Assembly (NCBI GenBank): GCA_017434895.1
Contig: JAFSGB010000019.1
Coordinates: 1-64,000 of the forward strand
Length of the DNA stretch: 64,000 bases
Direction of reading: 5' to 3'
From: Clostridia bacterium
Lineage (GTDB): Bacteria > Bacillota > Clostridia > Oscillospirales > Acutalibacteraceae
A program made the translations under genes and the position numbers. Below are positions 33,510 to 43,545 of the stretch, in pieces. Under the pieces are notes generated by a model. That model was given only the letters and a program-made list of their open reading frames with translations. It was not told the DNA's origin and did no database searches. Every line of letters begins with the position of its first letter. Positions within the stretch are counted from its first letter, which is position 1.

Positions 33510-34025
33510 CTATTTTTTTTCGCCTATTAAATTAAAGTATTTTTCAAGATAAATTTTGTGGGCAACGGTTATAATAATATTACGAAGCATATGCTTTTCG
33601 TCGGTCAGATTAACGTCCGCGTAATCAGGGATTGCTTTCGTATTAAAAATATGAGAAATAAGCATTTCAAGCTCTTTGGCAAAATAATTATAGGCAATCT
33701 CCGAGTCATAGGTCTTTTTTTGAATGTCCACTGCTAACTTAATGTTATCCATTGAAAGAACATTTTTAACAACCGATATAAATATAAGATGTGCAATTTG
33801 CTCTCGGTCATACTGTTTTTTTACGGGATTACTTACAATACCTTTTTTCACATAGTTGCTAATCATTGAACCTGTTATAGTACCTCCGAATAGAGGTGCT
33901 AGGGCTTCGGAAATATACTTTGAGGTCTGCTCCAAATATAGTCCGACATTTGGAATTTCATTGTATTTGGGCAAATGAAATTCTTTTATGTCCTTAATTA
34001 ACTCGTTTTTTTCATAAATATACAT
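33510..34025 (-). CDS. DUF1836 protein, putative HTH regulator
   Basis: A 171-residue protein. The stretch LPKYNEIPNVGLYLEQTSKYISEAL and then TGSMISNYVKKGIVSNPVKKQYDREQIAHLIFI (about 55-90) is the DUF1836 signature and resembles a MerR-like winged helix. The C-terminal half is helical. Its ligand and targets are unknown. It lies downstream of the glycosidase lipoprotein gene by six bases and is likely co-transcribed. Confidence 0.85.
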   Translation of the reverse strand: MYIYEKNELIKDIKEFHLPKYNEIPNVGLYLEQTSKYISEALAPLFGGTITGSMISNYVKKGIVSNPVKKQYDREQIAHLIFISVVKNVLSMDNIKLAVDIQKKTYDSEIAYNYFAKELEMLISHIFNTKAIPDYADVNLTDEKHMLRNIIITVAHKIYLEKYFNLIGEKK

Positions 34026-34031
34026 TTTAAG

Positions 34032-35105
34032 TTACTCCTTGAAATAAAGAAAATCTACCACGGCTCTTTCACTGCCACCCTTGGGAATGTTTAAAAGTTC
34101 GTTTTTGTAAACCAAAGCCGAAGAACCGCCACCGTCAAAGGAGCGGGCATACTCGCAGTTTAGGTCGTAAAAAATATTTTGCATTTGGTAAAAGGAAAGT
34201 CCGCTTTCTTCGGTTTTTTCGCCTGCAACAATAATATAATAATTGCAAGGCTCCACCATACCGATAGCGGTTCTTGGATATGCCTTACTTCCAACGGGAT
34301 TGCTTTCATTTATAACATTAGTTCGTTGCCTTTTGCCGTCACTTAGCATTAGTGGGTCGCGAGTCACCCAACTTTCAACAACGCCCATTTGAAGCAATTG
34401 GTCAGCGGTAGTGCCGTTTTGAGGAGTGAAAATTGTACCGTCTTTCTTAAGACAAATTTCTCTGCCTGCAGAAATATCGGTGATGTTATCTGCTTTTTTA
34501 CCGTCTTTAATAATCACATCATCCAAAGGCTTTCCTGTGTCGTAGGAAAAATAACTCCCGTTAATTCCGAGAGTCCAACCGAGACGTTTTGAGGCAGATG
34601 TCGGAGTTTCTCTGGTACCGCCGTAATCGTCAAAGGAAAGACCGCCTCGAATTTGGTTGGGGGACTTGATAACTATATGAGCCAGCCAATATGATTGTTT
34701 CGTATCAGTTTCATATTGTTGAAGCTCTATACTGATAGTATCGCTTTTATATTTATGGTAAGCAGGCTTTCCTGTAGAAGTAACAGTCAGCTTTTTATCT
34801 GTGGGGTACTTAGGCGCTTTAACAACATTAGTGCTTGATGAAGCTACACTTGAAGTAGCAGTGCTCACAGTAGAAGTTTCATATTCGGAAGTATTACTTT
34901 TTTTATTTGTGCTATTAATAACGGTTGTAGTTTCTTGTTTCACGGTAGTTTTACCATCGTCCTTAGAATTAATTGTAATGGTAACCTCATTTTCAGAAGG
35001 TTCATAAATACTGGTCTTAATATCAGCTATATATTCTGTCTGGGAACATCCTATCAGTAAAAGAAAGGCTACAACTAATGAAATATGGCTTATAATATTT
35101 TTCAT
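34032..35105 (-). CDS. Phosphodiester glycosidase family lipoprotein (NAGPA/DUF2233)
   Basis: A 357-residue exported lipoprotein: signal peptide with lipobox LLIGC (Cys near residue 20), then a Thr/Ser-rich linker to about residue 95, and a phosphodiester-glycosidase domain with GGLSFDDYGGTRETPTSA, GWTLGINGSYFS, YPRTAIGMV and SFDGGGSSALVYKNE. The family is named for N-acetylglucosamine-1-phosphodiester alpha-N-acetylglucosaminidase; bacterial members process wall or exopolysaccharide phosphodiesters. AGGAG precedes the ATG. Confidence 0.87.
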   Translation of the reverse strand: MKNIISHISLVVAFLLLIGCSQTEYIADIKTSIYEPSENEVTITINSKDDGKTTVKQETTTVINSTNKKSNTSEYETSTVSTATSSVASSSTNVVKAPKYPTDKKLTVTSTGKPAYHKYKSDTISIELQQYETDTKQSYWLAHIVIKSPNQIRGGLSFDDYGGTRETPTSASKRLGWTLGINGSYFSYDTGKPLDDVIIKDGKKADNITDISAGREICLKKDGTIFTPQNGTTADQLLQMGVVESWVTRDPLMLSDGKRQRTNVINESNPVGSKAYPRTAIGMVEPCNYYIIVAGEKTEESGLSFYQMQNIFYDLNCEYARSFDGGGSSALVYKNELLNIPKGGSERAVVDFLYFKE

Positions 35106-35175
35106 TTTGTATCTCCTTTAAATTATAATACTATTTTACAGTAAGTTGCAAAAAAAGTCAACTAATAAACTTGTT

Positions 35176-35253
35176 ATCGGTTTTCAAAAAACTCTTGACA
35201 AGGTAAGTGATTTGCTATATAATAAATTTAACATCGGTTTTTAGAAAACCGAT
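35176..35253 (+). promoter_or_regulatory. degV promoter flanked by ATCGGTTTT elements
   Basis: TTGACA (35195-35200), 17 bases, TATAAT (35218-35223). ATCGGTTTT occurs just upstream of the -35 (35176-35184) and again as one arm of a perfect dyad ATCGGTTTT-tag-AAAACCGAT (35233-35253) near the start of transcription. This is the layout of a repressor operator or a 5' mRNA hairpin. Confidence 0.75.
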
Positions 35254-35283
35254 ATAAAGCTTAAGGAAAACGAGGTCAATGCT

Positions 35284-36111
35284 TTGAATATCAAAATTGT
35301 TTCTGATTCATCATCGAATATATATGATGTAGAGGGTGTGGATTTTAAAAGTGTACCTCTTAAGATAATCTCCGAAAGTAGAGAATATGTGGATACTCCT
35401 GATTTGGATGTTAAGTCTATGGTCGAGGATATGTATGAAAGTAAAGAGCGTTTTTCTACCTCTTGCCCTAATGCTTTTGACTGGGGTGAGGCTTTCAAGG
35501 GAGGCGAAAACATTTTTGCCGTAACAATTACAAAGCATCTTTCAGGCTGTTATTCGGCGGCTTTAAACTCTGCTGAGGATTTTAAGGCAGAAAACCCACA
35601 GGCTAATATATATGTAATTGACAGCCTTTCTACCGGCGGAGAGATGCAGTTAATAATCGAAAAGCTAAAGGAATTAGCTGAAAAAGGTCTGACTTTTGAG
35701 GAAATAAAGGACGAAATTGAAGATTACCAAAAGCATACACATTTGATTTTTGCTCTCAGAAACCTTAATAATCTTGCCAAAAACGGTCGAGTAAACCCCG
35801 CCGTTGCCAAGATTGCAGGTGTGCTTGGTATTAGGATTATAGGTAAGGCGGACGACGGCCACCTTAAAACTGTTCATAAGTGTAAGGGCAAGGCAAAAAC
35901 CCTCGAAACGCTTAAAAATGATATGCTGGAAATGGGCTTTAAGGGAGGAAAGGTTAGAATTTCCCACTGCTTAAACGAGGAGTCGGCAAACGAGCTTAAG
36001 GATAAGATTTTGACAGTTTACCCTGAAAGTGATATTGAAATTTTGCCTTGTACTGGTCTTTGCAGCTTTTATGCCGAGCTTGGCGGACTTTTAGTCGGTT
36101 TCGAGGACTAA
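35284..36111 (+). CDS. DegV family fatty-acid-binding protein
   Basis: A 275-residue two-domain DegV protein. Family marks: start NIKIVSDSSSNI, TSCPNAFDWGEAF, ITKHLSGCYSAALNSAEDF (ligand-carboxylate site), DSLSTGGEMQLII, and a C-terminal GLCSFYAELGGLLVGF. FakB-type members hand exogenous fatty acids to the kinase FakA; no fakA is seen here. The start is TTG, seven bases after GAGGT; an ATG five bases before it is out of frame. Confidence 0.93.
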   Translation: MNIKIVSDSSSNIYDVEGVDFKSVPLKIISESREYVDTPDLDVKSMVEDMYESKERFSTSCPNAFDWGEAFKGGENIFAVTITKHLSGCYSAALNSAEDFKAENPQANIYVIDSLSTGGEMQLIIEKLKELAEKGLTFEEIKDEIEDYQKHTHLIFALRNLNNLAKNGRVNPAVAKIAGVLGIRIIGKADDGHLKTVHKCKGKAKTLETLKNDMLEMGFKGGKVRISHCLNEESANELKDKILTVYPESDIEILPCTGLCSFYAELGGLLVGFED

Positions 36112-36191
36112 AAAACACTTTACAAAATTTAAAAATAGACGTATAATTAAACAGCAGTGAAAACTGCTGTTTTAAATTTTGGAGGTAGCTT

Positions 36192-36779
36192 ATGCTATTT
36201 AAAAAATCAACCTATGATTTTTGCATCGTTGGGCTTGGAAACCCCGGAATCCAGTACGAAAGTACAAGGCATAATGTGGGCTTTATGGCGGTTGACCTTT
36301 TAATGAAAAAGCAAAACGCTCAGTTTGGCAAGCATAAAATGGAGTCTCATTTTGGGGAGTGCCAAATCGGTAAAGCAAGAGTGCTTGTGGTAAAGCCACA
36401 GACCTTTATGAATAATTCGGGCACAGCAGTATCCCAGATTACTAAGTTTTATAAAATTCACAGTGACAAAATTATTGTTCTGTCGGACGATATTTCCCTT
36501 GATGTGGGTAAAATTAGGATAAGACGTAAGGGCAGTCACGGCGGTCATAACGGTCTTAAGGATATTTTCCAGCTTCTCGGAACCGACGATATAACGCGTA
36601 TAAAAATAGGTGTAGGTTCAAAGCCTCACCCTGATTACGATTTGGCTGATTGGGTGCTAAGCCGTTTCCCAAAAGAGGATTTTGAAAATTTGGAAGTCGC
36701 TCTTAATAATGCGGTTTTGGCTATTGAGGAAATTATAAAGCGGGGGATTGACTCTGCTATGAATAAATACAGCAAATGA
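36192..36779 (+). CDS. pth: Peptidyl-tRNA hydrolase
   Basis: A 195-residue enzyme releasing tRNA from aborted peptidyl-tRNAs. Motifs GLGNPGIQYESTRHNVGF with the catalytic His near residue 28, VKPQTFMNNSG, LSDDISLDVGKIRIRRKGSHGGHNGLKDI. GGAGG precedes the ATG. Followed seven bases later by mfd, the conserved pth-mfd pair. Confidence 0.97.
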   Translation: MLFKKSTYDFCIVGLGNPGIQYESTRHNVGFMAVDLLMKKQNAQFGKHKMESHFGECQIGKARVLVVKPQTFMNNSGTAVSQITKFYKIHSDKIIVLSDDISLDVGKIRIRRKGSHGGHNGLKDIFQLLGTDDITRIKIGVGSKPHPDYDLADWVLSRFPKEDFENLEVALNNAVLAIEEIIKRGIDSAMNKYSK

Positions 36780-36786
36780 GGACCTT

Positions 36787-39700
36787 ATGGAGTTTTTAAA
36801 CAAAATTTTGTCCTCAGACCCCGATTTTAAAGCGGTTTTAAAGGATATTACCGCTCAACGCTTGCCTTTTGCTTGTACGGGACTGTCAAGTATACACAAG
36901 GCAGCGGTTATAAGCAGTATTAAATCTCAAACAGGGCAAAAAATTGCGGTGGTCACCGAGGATGAGGCTTCTGCGTTGCAAATGGAGTCCGACTTTAAGG
37001 CGATGGGACTTAATGCCATTGCTTTTCCGCTCAGAGATTACTGTCTTTTGAATATGTCGGGCGTTTCAAAAGAATATGAACATAAAAGAACAGACACCCT
37101 ATCTGCCTTGGCAGATGGGGCATTTGATGTTGTATGCTTTTCGGTAGATTCTGCTGTTCAGTACACCGTTTCGCCCGAAGCTTTGGAAAAGGCAAGGTTC
37201 AAATTAGGCACAGGTAACGAAATAACTCCTGCCGATTTAACCGAGAGACTTTTAAGATCGGGGTATGTGAGAAGTGAAATTTGCGAGGGTAAGGGACAGT
37301 TTTCCTCCCGCGGCGGAATTTTTGACATTTTCCCTGTAAACTGTGAAAGTCCTGTAAGAATTGAATTTTGGGGCGACGAGATTGACACTATTTCCTACTT
37401 TGACACCGAAACACAAAGACGCACTTCCCACACTGACAGTATTGAGATAACCCCTGCTAACGAGGTGTTGATTCCTCCCGAAAAGCTGGCGGGAATTTTA
37501 AGCGATTACCTTAAAACCTCCAAAGAGCTAACCGAAAACCAACAGAAACAACTAGAAAATGATATAAATGCACTGGAAAACGGAATAACCGTTCCAATGG
37601 ATAGATATTTGCCTCTTATTTATCCAAACGGGGAAACGGTATTTGATTATCTTTCTGACTGTCTTATTTTTGTTAGTGAGTCGGGAAATATCAACGAGAG
37701 ACTCAAATCAATGGAAATCGCACAATCATCCGATGCCGAGAGTCTTTTGGAGGATGGGATTTTATCCTCTAAAACCGCAAAGCTGTATCTTAGTAAATCA
37801 GAGTATTGGGAAAAACTAGAAAAAGCGGTTATTTTGGAAAATTTCCCGCGCACCTCTTATGAGCTTAAAATTAAGGACATTGTAAACTTTAACTACAAGG
37901 GCTCCACACCTTGGAGCGGAGATATTAACGTACTGACTGAGGATATTGAATATATACTGTCCCAAAAAGGCAGAGTTGTTGTTTTGGCGGGCGAAGCTCG
38001 GGCGGCGAGGGTGCTTATTGACGAACTGAACCGCAAGGGTATTGTTTCCAGTTTCAGCGAAATGCCAACCGACGCTTTATCGGGTGTAACGGTCACTTTG
38101 GGCGGTGTTTCGGGCGGTTTTGAAATACCGAGTCAAAGGTTTTTACTAATAACACATAAATATATTGCCGCCGAAAAAAAGCATAAGCGAAGCCGTCCTA
38201 AAAATTCAAAGGAAATAGGCTCTCTTGACGAGCTTCACCGTGGGGATTATGTGGTACATGAGGCTCACGGTATAGGTATTTTCGACGGTATTAACCGCAT
38301 CACCAATGACGGCGTCACCAAGGATTACATTAAAATTAAATATGCCAAAACTGATGTTTTGTATGTGCCTGTAACTCAGCTTGATTTGGTTTCCCGTTAT
38401 ATCGGTGCTGCAGGTGAGGACGGCAGGATAAAGCTTAACCGTTTGGGTGGCACAGAGTGGCAGAAAACCCGTACCAGAGTTAAAAAGGCCGTTCGGGATA
38501 TGGCAAAGCAGCTGACCGCACTTTATGCTAAGCGTATGTCGGTTAAAGGCTATGCTTTCGGGCCCGACACCGACCTTCAAAACGATTTTGAACGGCGTTT
38601 CGAGTATGACGAAACCGAGGACCAGATAAGGTGTATAAATGAAATTAAAGCCGATATGGAGCGAGAGGTTCCAATGGATCGACTTCTCTGCGGAGATGTT
38701 GGCTTCGGCAAAACTGAGGTGGCTTTAAGGGCGGCGTTTAAGTGTATAAGTGAGGGCAAGCAGTGTGCACTTTTAGTCCCTACAACCATTCTTGCGATGC
38801 AGCATTACAACACTATTGTCCGCCGTTTTGGGGAAATGCCCATAACAGTAAAGCTGCTTAACCGTTTTGTACCGCAAAAGCAACAAGAAAAGATTATAAG
38901 CGACCTTAAGTGCGGACGACTTGATATGGTGGTCGGCACCCATAGACTTATATCAAAGGATGTTGCCTTTAAAAATATAGGACTTGTTATAATTGATGAG
39001 GAGCAACGCTTTGGTGTTGCCCAAAAGGAGCGACTTAAAGAGCTTTATCCTTTTGTTGATATACTGACTCTCAGTGCCACCCCAATACCCCGTACCCTTA
39101 ATATGGCAATGTCGGGACTTCGTGATATGTCCAGTATAGACGAGGCACCCGGTGACAGACATCCTGTTCAAACCTATGTCTTAGAGTACAATCAAGGTGT
39201 GCTTATAGATGCTATAAACAAAGAAATAAGGCGAGGCGGTCAGGTTTATTATCTCCATAATAGGGTAGAAACCATTGAACGCTGTGCCGCAAGGCTAAAG
39301 CAAAAACTCCCCGATGTTAGCATCGGCGTAGCTCACGGTAAAATGAATGAGGACGAGCTGATCGGCATTTGGAAAAAGCTTTTGGAACGGGAAATCGATG
39401 TGCTTGTTTGCACAACGATTATTGAAACGGGTGTGGATGTGCCAAATGCCAACACTCTAATAATTGAGGACGCTGACCGAATGGGTCTTTCCCAATTGCA
39501 TCAGTTAAGGGGTAGGGTAGGGCGTTCTCCCAGAAGAGCTTATGCCTATTTTTGTTTTGGACAAAACAAGCAATTGAGTGACGTTGCCTCTAAAAGGCTT
39601 GAGGCAATAAGAGAATATACCGAGTTTGGCTCAGGCTTTAAAATTGCAATGCGCGACCTTGAAATAAGGGGAGCGGGCAGTATTTTAGGCGGTGACCAGC

Positions 39701-40215
39701 ACGGAAATATGGAGTCAGTCGGCTACGATATGTACCTAAAACTCCTTTCCGAGGCGGTAAACGAGGAAAACGGAGCTGTACCTGAGGACGATATACCCTG
39801 CACAGTTGACCTTAATGTTTCGGCGCACATTCCCGAAAGCTATATAGAGTCACTGTCGGCACGGCTCGGTATTTACAAGCGAATCGCCAATATACGCACC
39901 GACGAGGACTGCGAGGATGTAATTGACGAGCTTTGTGATCGCTTTGGCGAGCCGCCACAGTCGGTTATGGGTCTTATTGATATCGCTGTTTTGAGAAACA
40001 AGGCGGCCAATGCCAAAATTATGGAAATTACCGGTTCCGGAAATATGGCAGTACTGCATATTAATTCAATTGAGCCTCAAACCGTCCAAAAGCTGACAGA
40101 ATATTTCGGAAACCGATTTATGCTAAGGGTTACAGACAAGCCGGTTTATACAGTACGGCTCAACAGGGGGCAAAAAATGTCACAGCTTGTAGCAGAGCTT
40201 GCAAAAGCCCTTTGA
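36787..40215 (+). CDS. mfd: Transcription-repair coupling factor
   Basis: A 1142-residue SF2 translocase that displaces stalled RNA polymerase and recruits UvrA. Order: UvrB-like N-terminal modules (SSRGGIFDIFPVN), RNA-polymerase-interacting domain around 485-545 (HRGDYVVHEAHGIGIFDGI), helicase motifs GDVGFGKTEVA and DEEQRFG, TLSATPIPRTLNMA, second RecA domain to QLRGRVGRSPRRAYAY, then the C-terminal TRCF domain. Full family length. Confidence 0.97.
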   Translation: MEFLNKILSSDPDFKAVLKDITAQRLPFACTGLSSIHKAAVISSIKSQTGQKIAVVTEDEASALQMESDFKAMGLNAIAFPLRDYCLLNMSGVSKEYEHKRTDTLSALADGAFDVVCFSVDSAVQYTVSPEALEKARFKLGTGNEITPADLTERLLRSGYVRSEICEGKGQFSSRGGIFDIFPVNCESPVRIEFWGDEIDTISYFDTETQRRTSHTDSIEITPANEVLIPPEKLAGILSDYLKTSKELTENQQKQLENDINALENGITVPMDRYLPLIYPNGETVFDYLSDCLIFVSESGNINERLKSMEIAQSSDAESLLEDGILSSKTAKLYLSKSEYWEKLEKAVILENFPRTSYELKIKDIVNFNYKGSTPWSGDINVLTEDIEYILSQKGRVVVLAGEARAARVLIDELNRKGIVSSFSEMPTDALSGVTVTLGGVSGGFEIPSQRFLLITHKYIAAEKKHKRSRPKNSKEIGSLDELHRGDYVVHEAHGIGIFDGINRITNDGVTKDYIKIKYAKTDVLYVPVTQLDLVSRYIGAAGEDGRIKLNRLGGTEWQKTRTRVKKAVRDMAKQLTALYAKRMSVKGYAFGPDTDLQNDFERRFEYDETEDQIRCINEIKADMEREVPMDRLLCGDVGFGKTEVALRAAFKCISEGKQCALLVPTTILAMQHYNTIVRRFGEMPITVKLLNRFVPQKQQEKIISDLKCGRLDMVVGTHRLISKDVAFKNIGLVIIDEEQRFGVAQKERLKELYPFVDILTLSATPIPRTLNMAMSGLRDMSSIDEAPGDRHPVQTYVLEYNQGVLIDAINKEIRRGGQVYYLHNRVETIERCAARLKQKLPDVSIGVAHGKMNEDELIGIWKKLLEREIDVLVCTTIIETGVDVPNANTLIIEDADRMGLSQLHQLRGRVGRSPRRAYAYFCFGQNKQLSDVASKRLEAIREYTEFGSGFKIAMRDLEIRGAGSILGGDQHGNMESVGYDMYLKLLSEAVNEENGAVPEDDIPCTVDLNVSAHIPESYIESLSARLGIYKRIANIRTDEDCEDVIDELCDRFGEPPQSVMGLIDIAVLRNKAANAKIMEITGSGNMAVLHINSIEPQTVQKLTEYFGNRFMLRVTDKPVYTVRLNRGQKMSQLVAELAKAL

Positions 40216-40226
40216 TAAAAAAACAG

Positions 40227-40255
40227 TGGACTTTTTATGACAGTTAGTATATAAT
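40227..40255 (+). promoter_or_regulatory. Probable promoter of the 40284 lipoprotein gene
   Basis: TGGACT (40227-40232), 17 bases, TATAAT (40250-40255), 28 bases before the start codon. Confidence 0.6.
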
Positions 40256-40283
40256 GAATTTAATTGTATTGGAGGAATAAAAA

Positions 40284-41381
40284 ATGAAAGCTATTAAGAA
40301 AATCACTGCCTTGGTGTTAGTGGCTTTAATGACACTTTCCCTTTCGGCTTGTATCCACAAAAAGGATGAAATTGCAGTTACTGTGGGCGATGTGGAATTT
40401 ACATCTGCTTATTATATGTGCACATTAATCGCTGCCGATTCCGAAGCAAAGCAGAAAATTAATGAGGATACCGAACAACTTACAGAGGCTGAGGCAAACG
40501 GAACCGAGGATATTGATTATTACACAAAGAAAATAGAAAAAAAGAGCTATGAAAAGTGGGTTAAGGATAGAACAATCGAACTTTTGGAGAATATTGCCGC
40601 CTATAAGACTGCCTGCAAGGAAAAGAAGCTTGAGCTTACCGACGAGCAAGAGGCAGAAGTTGCACAGAGTGTTTCCTACTATTGGGACAGCTATGGGTAT
40701 TCCCAGTACTTTGAGCCTAATGGTGTAAGCCGTGCAACCTATGCTAAATATACGGAGGATGCATATTATTCGTCAGTTTATTTTGATTCTATCTATGCCA
40801 AGGGCGGCACAAAGGAAATAAGCACTGAAAATGTTAATAAGGAAATAAGCAATAGCTATATTCTTATTGACGAAATTTCCATTGCTTATGAGGAAAAAGC
40901 TACCGACGACCAAAAAGCTAAAAACAAACAAACTCTGGAGAATTACGCTGCTGACATTAAAAATGGCAAAAAGACCTTTATTGATATTTACAAGGCTCAC
41001 AATGAGGTTAAAGACGAGGAAACCGAGACTGAGGAAACCAACGAGGTTAAACCTGTAAATACCTATGCTGCTGTTCTGGGTAAAGAAGGAACAAATTTTG
41101 AGAGTACATACTACGATACCTTTGTTAAGTATGAATATGATGTTCCTCAGGTAATTGAGTTAGACGACGAAAGCGGTGTTGCGCTTGTAATTAAACGCGA
41201 CATATTCAAGGATCAATATTTCGTTGATTATATTGATACCCATGCCAGACATACTATAGCTGACGAGGATTTCGAAAAGCATATTAAGGACTATTCAGAA
41301 AAGCTTAAAACCAAAATTAACAATTACGCTGTCGGTCAGTTTAAGGTTAAAAAAATAATAGTGCCGGAAATTGTTTATTAA
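40284..41381 (+). CDS. Secreted lipoprotein, possible PrsA/SurA-like foldase without clear PPIase core
   Basis: A 365-residue lipoprotein: signal peptide MKAIKKITALVLVALMTLSL then lipobox SLSAC (Cys near 23). The mature part starts IAVTVGDVEFTSAYYMC, as in the N-terminal helical chaperone region of SurA/PrsA proteins, and is highly charged and helical (many E and K). A parvulin core is not obvious in the 190-310 region. It lies downstream of mfd where clostridia often encode a peptidylprolyl isomerase; its role as an extracytoplasmic chaperone is inference. RBS GGAGG. Confidence 0.75.
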   Translation: MKAIKKITALVLVALMTLSLSACIHKKDEIAVTVGDVEFTSAYYMCTLIAADSEAKQKINEDTEQLTEAEANGTEDIDYYTKKIEKKSYEKWVKDRTIELLENIAAYKTACKEKKLELTDEQEAEVAQSVSYYWDSYGYSQYFEPNGVSRATYAKYTEDAYYSSVYFDSIYAKGGTKEISTENVNKEISNSYILIDEISIAYEEKATDDQKAKNKQTLENYAADIKNGKKTFIDIYKAHNEVKDEETETEETNEVKPVNTYAAVLGKEGTNFESTYYDTFVKYEYDVPQVIELDDESGVALVIKRDIFKDQYFVDYIDTHARHTIADEDFEKHIKDYSEKLKTKINNYAVGQFKVKKIIVPEIVY

Positions 41382-41389
41382 AACTAGAT

Positions 41390-41419
41390 ATTAAAGGTGC
41401 CGTTAAGGCACCTTTTTTA
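41390..41419 (+). terminator. Terminator after the lipoprotein gene
   Basis: AAAGGTGCC and GGCACCTTT pair with a short loop, followed by TTTTTATT. Confidence 0.85.
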
Positions 41420-41515
41420 TTGCAGTATATCCAAAAAAGTGTCGATTTTTGTATAAATTCAACAAAATTAGTCGTAAGAAATTTAATTTAGTTTTGAAAA
41501 TTTGACAAAAACGCC

Positions 41516-41544
41516 TTGCAAAGACGGGTTTAAATTGATATAAT
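41516..41544 (+). promoter_or_regulatory. Promoter of the glycogen operon
   Basis: TTGCAA (41516-41521), 17 bases, TATAAT (41539-41544), 33 bases ahead of the glgB start. A TTGACA at 41502-41507 is too distant to pair with this -10. Confidence 0.7.
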
Positions 41545-41577
41545 AATACTGTAAAGTGATTAAAAGGGAGTAATAAA

Positions 41578-43545
41578 ATGTGGGAAAAATTAAATAGCTT
41601 TGAGAATAGTGTACTAACCGATGCTTATGATGTATTTGGCTCCTTTTTAAAGGCAAATTCTGTGATATTTCGTGTTTGGGCTCCGAATGCAAATACAGTG
41701 TCTGTGGTAGGCGATTTTAACGGATGGGATAATAATAAAAACAAAATGAATAGTATAGGCTACGGTGTATGGGAAGCCGAAATTGAGGGTGTCAAGATGT
41801 TCGACTCTTATAAATATGCCGTTACGGATAAAGTGGGGAATACGGTACTTAAATCCGACCCCTATGCCCGTCATTTTGAAACTGCACCGGGTAATGCTTC
41901 CAAAATCTATTTTGATAATTACAATTGGAAGGACAGGGAGTGGATTAAGGGTAAAAATGGAAAAAATATTTACGCTTCACCCGTTAATATTTATGAGGTG
42001 CACGCCGGCTCCTGGAGAAGATATGAGGACGGCAATACTTTTGACTATGTAACACTTGCTAATGAGCTGGCGGTATATTTAAAGGAAATGAATTACACCG
42101 CCGTTGAGTTAATGCCTATAACTGAGTACCCCTTTGAAGGCTCTTGGGGTTACCAAGTAACGGGTTATTTCGCTCCCACCTCCCGTTACGGAACACCTGA
42201 GCAGTTTAAAAAGTTTGTGGATATAATGCACCAAAACGGAATCAGTGTTATTCTTGATTGGGTGCCTGCCCACTTCCCTCGTGACGAGCACGGTCTTTTC
42301 CGTTTTGACGGAACACCTTGCTATGAATATGAGGATCCGCGAAAGGGTGAGCACAAGGAATGGGGCACTGTGGTTTTTGATTACGGCAAGCCTCAGGTTA
42401 AAAGCTTCCTCATTTCCAGCGCTAAGTTTTGGCTTAAGGAATACCATATTGATGGTATCCGCGTGGATGCGGTGGCTTCAATGCTTTATCTTGATTACAA
42501 CCGCAAGGACGGGGAGTGGATGCCCAACATTCATGGAGGTCACGAAAACCTTGAAGCTATTGAATTTTTGCGTGAGGTTAATGCTGCCGCTTTCGAAACC
42601 GACCCCAATGTTCTTATGATTGCTGAGGAGTCAACCGCTTGGCCTATGGTTACTAAACCTGCCTTTGATGGAGGACTTGGCTTTAACTTTAAGTGGAATA
42701 TGGGTTGGATGAACGATATGCTAAGGTATATGTCTCTCGATCCTTATTTTAGAAATCATAATCACGATTGTCTAACCTTCTCGTTTTTCTATGCTTTTTC
42801 CGAAAACTTTGTTTTGCCTCTTTCTCATGATGAGGTGGTACACGGAAAATGCTCTATGATTGAAAAAATGTCGGGTGAATATGAGCAGAAATTCCAGTCG
42901 CTTAAAGCGTTTTACGCTTATATGATGGCTCACCCGGGTAAAAAGCTACTCTTTATGGGTCAAGAATTTGCCCAGTTTATTGAGTGGGATTACAAAAAAG
43001 AGTTGGATTGGTTATTACTCGGGTACGATGCGCATAAGAATATGAAGTCCTTTGTTAAGGATTTAAATAAATTCTACCTCGATAATTCCCAGTTTTGGGA
43101 GATTGATTATTCTTGGGAGGGCTTTGAGTGGATTTCCAGTGACGATAACTCCCAAAGCATAATTGCTTTCCGCCGAAAGAATAAGGCGGGTGACGAAATT
43201 ATCACCGTTTGCAACTTCGTTCCCGTTGGCAGAACTGATTATAAAATTGGTGTGCCGGTAGCCGGCAGCTACAAAAGAGTATTTTGCACTGATGACGTGA
43301 AGTACGGCGGTAATACCATACCTAGAACCGTAGGCTTTAAGGCTAAAAAAGAACCGATGCACGGCTGTGATTACTCGGTAAGCCTTGAAATTCCGCCTAT
43401 GTCTGTAAGCTATTTTAAATTACCTCAAAAGAGAAAAAAGATAAATAAAAAACAAAAGGGAGATGTTTGTTTTGAAAAACAAAAAAATCGTGGCAATGCT
43501 GCTTGCGGGCGGTCAAGGAAGCCGTCTGGGTGTGCTTACAAGTAA
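41578..43545 (+). CDS. glgB: 1,4-alpha-glucan branching enzyme
   Basis: A 655-residue GH13 enzyme creating alpha-1,6 branches in glycogen. A CBM48 domain ([22 protein letters not shown], about 28-110) precedes the barrel with the nucleophile in [12 protein letters not shown], acid in [11 protein letters not shown] and [12 protein letters not shown]. The family-like end is near SYFKLPQKR; the frame then continues about 35 residues of lysine/cysteine-rich sequence and overlaps glgC by 74 bases, which looks like a lost stop codon. GGGAG precedes the ATG. First gene of glgB-glgC-glgD-glgA. Confidence 0.95.
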   Translation: MWEKLNSFENSVLTDAYDVFGSFLKANSVIFRVWAPNANTVSVVGDFNGWDNNKNKMNSIGYGVWEAEIEGVKMFDSYKYAVTDKVGNTVLKSDPYARHFETAPGNASKIYFDNYNWKDREWIKGKNGKNIYASPVNIYEVHAGSWRRYEDGNTFDYVTLANELAVYLKEMNYTAVELMPITEYPFEGSWGYQVTGYFAPTSRYGTPEQFKKFVDIMHQNGISVILDWVPAHFPRDEHGLFRFDGTPCYEYEDPRKGEHKEWGTVVFDYGKPQVKSFLISSAKFWLKEYHIDGIRVDAVASMLYLDYNRKDGEWMPNIHGGHENLEAIEFLREVNAAAFETDPNVLMIAEESTAWPMVTKPAFDGGLGFNFKWNMGWMNDMLRYMSLDPYFRNHNHDCLTFSFFYAFSENFVLPLSHDEVVHGKCSMIEKMSGEYEQKFQSLKAFYAYMMAHPGKKLLFMGQEFAQFIEWDYKKELDWLLLGYDAHKNMKSFVKDLNKFYLDNSQFWEIDYSWEGFEWISSDDNSQSIIAFRRKNKAGDEIITVCNFVPVGRTDYKIGVPVAGSYKRVFCTDDVKYGGNTIPRTVGFKAKKEPMHGCDYSVSLEIPPMSVSYFKLPQKRKKINKKQKGDVCFEKQKNRGNAACGRSRKPSGCAYK

